Of a DNA stretch of 64,000 nt, positions 62,860 through 64,000 are shown piece by piece. A model generated the notes under the pieces. It did not search any database. It was not told the origin of the DNA and saw only the letters and a list, made by a program, of their open reading frames with translations. Position numbers and translations under genes: made by a program. Position 1 is the stretch's first letter. The number at the start of each line of letters is the position of its first letter. The DNA comes from Prochilodus magdalenae. Taxonomy: Eukaryota; Chordata; Actinopteri; Characiformes; Prochilodontidae. The stretch covers positions 1,436,897-1,500,896 of the forward strand of contig JAMWET010001089.1 in NCBI GenBank assembly GCA_024036415.1, given 5' to 3'.

Positions 62860-63720
62860 TAAGAGATATTAATAAAAGATATTCTTTCACTAATTGTTTT
62901 AATGGTTCTGTAGAGTGGTCCCACAGTTGAGGGTGTTAAGGGTGGCTTGAGATCTGGGGACTGTGAACACCATAGCAACCTATTCCTAACAATTTTCAAA
63001 ACGTTTCTACTGCATTTGGTGAATCCTTGTGTCCTGCAGATGGGGTGAATCGTCATCCTGGTGGAGACTATTCCCATTAGGATAGAAATGTTCCATCATA
63101 AGATTTAGGTGATCAGTCAGAATATCGTTGTATTGATTTGCTGTTACTCTTCCCTCTAAGGACATAATGGAACCAAGCCATGCAAGACAAATACCTCACC
63201 ATAGCACAAGAGCTATCTGACCCATTGACTGTACAGTATTCAGACCTGAACCACTGCTTGTGGAGAAAACGGTGAAGGATGACTAATCTGACCCTATCAC
63301 TACTTTCCACCTCTCTGCAGACCAGTGCTAATGGTTTTAGCACCAGTGAACTCTTAAATGTGCATTTGTCTTTGTAATGACCGGTTTTGTGCTCTGCAAC
63401 CCGACACTAATATCCCTGTCTCTGTAGTTCTGGAAGGACTGATCTTGCTCACAGTCTGACCATGTCCTGCTCTAGCATTCCCCTGAGGAACAGTTCATAT
63501 TCCGTCATTCTTACACATTGCTACAATGCATCACTGGTATGAAATGCATGCTCCCAATCACAATTTCCGACCCTATTTACTGATTTCCTGATAGAAGCAT
63601 CTAAATGACGGACGTCCATGCAGATGTCACTTTAGTCACTAATTCTATTGTAGCAGTAGCCAGTTGTCATTAATTCAAAAGTAACGAACCTTCTTTCATC
63701 TTTTCCGCTTGATCCAAAAT
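62860..63720 (-). repeat. Possible degenerate transposon (class unknown)
   Basis: The minus-strand frame at 62,930-62,965 reads SQSPDLKPP, reminiscent of the Tc1 SPDLNP block, and upstream sequence (63,040-63,350) is phrase-like non-intergenic text with broken frames. No terminal repeats were found. A decayed Tc1-like element is the best guess. Confidence 0.35.
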
Positions 63721-64000
63721 CAATGACCTCAGACCATGCTCAGCATTTTAATACATGCTACAGAACATGGTAGGATGTTAAAAGCTTCATAGTGCTATAC
63801 ATTACAATCTATCTGGAAATGGGGACTCATAATCTGGTACCCATCTGTATATTAATATTCTCAGTAAGACCTCATTGGGTTAGCATTTGCAAGTTCAATT
63901 TGTCTGTTTACCTTCTGAGGCGAATGCTAATGAAAACATAAGCAAATGCATGTAAATCAAGGTTCATGCATATAAATCAAAAGGATATGACCTTTCCATG

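Noticed and set aside
62930..63077. SQSPDLKPP frame as proof of a Tc1 element
   Set aside because: The word alone is too short and no terminal repeats were found, so it is listed only as a possible relic.

Overview
The window is nuclear DNA of a bony fish. It has vertebrate genes with GT-AG introns, abundant Tc1/mariner-type transposon debris, long (CA)n, (TA)n and (GATA)n microsatellites, and repeat words familiar from teleost genomes. Several dispersed repeats recall otophysan (characin or catfish-like) genomes; that narrower placement is only an impression.

Four protein-coding genes can be supported, plus the probable 3' end of a fifth. Bases 1 to about 3,975 look like the 3' UTR of a plus-strand gene ending at a strong poly(A) signal (3,950-3,955). 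By gene order this should be pde4d, whose coding part would lie outside the window. After a 3.3-kb minisatellite (5,074-8,390) and transposon-derived sequence comes rab3c on the minus strand: five coding exons between 39,351 and 14,894, including a 24-nt first coding exon and a 15.9-kb second intron. Head to head with it, on plus, is a four-exon FAM173-family lysine methyltransferase (41,152-46,738, antkmt-like) with a complete but dead Tc1-like transposon in its first intron. Tail to tail with that gene, on minus, is a one-coding-exon transmembrane protein with cytoplasmic YxN motifs (46,992-47,486), which I read as the fish counterpart of GAPT, the GRB2-binding transmembrane adaptor. Then comes plk2 on plus (14 coding exons, 50,420-54,420), with a GC-box/TATA-like promoter and an AU-rich 3' UTR. 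The last 9 kb (55,026-64,000) contain no gene I can support, only repeats and a few candidate regulatory stretches.

The order and relative orientation (pde4d 3' end), rab3c, gapt, plk2 match, as I recall it, the mammalian PDE4D-RAB3C-GAPT-PLK2 block read in the opposite direction; the methyltransferase between rab3c and gapt is the difference. The genes do not form a pathway. Rab3C acts in regulated secretion, the FAM173 enzyme in mitochondria, GAPT in leukocyte receptor signalling, and PLK2 is an inducible kinase. The most interesting items are the divergent gapt gene, the minisatellite built on a splice-donor-like word, the overlapping convergent poly(A) signals of antkmt and gapt, and the paired ZNF143-type sites upstream of rab3c. 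I found no CRISPR array, tRNA, rRNA or bacterial-type system.
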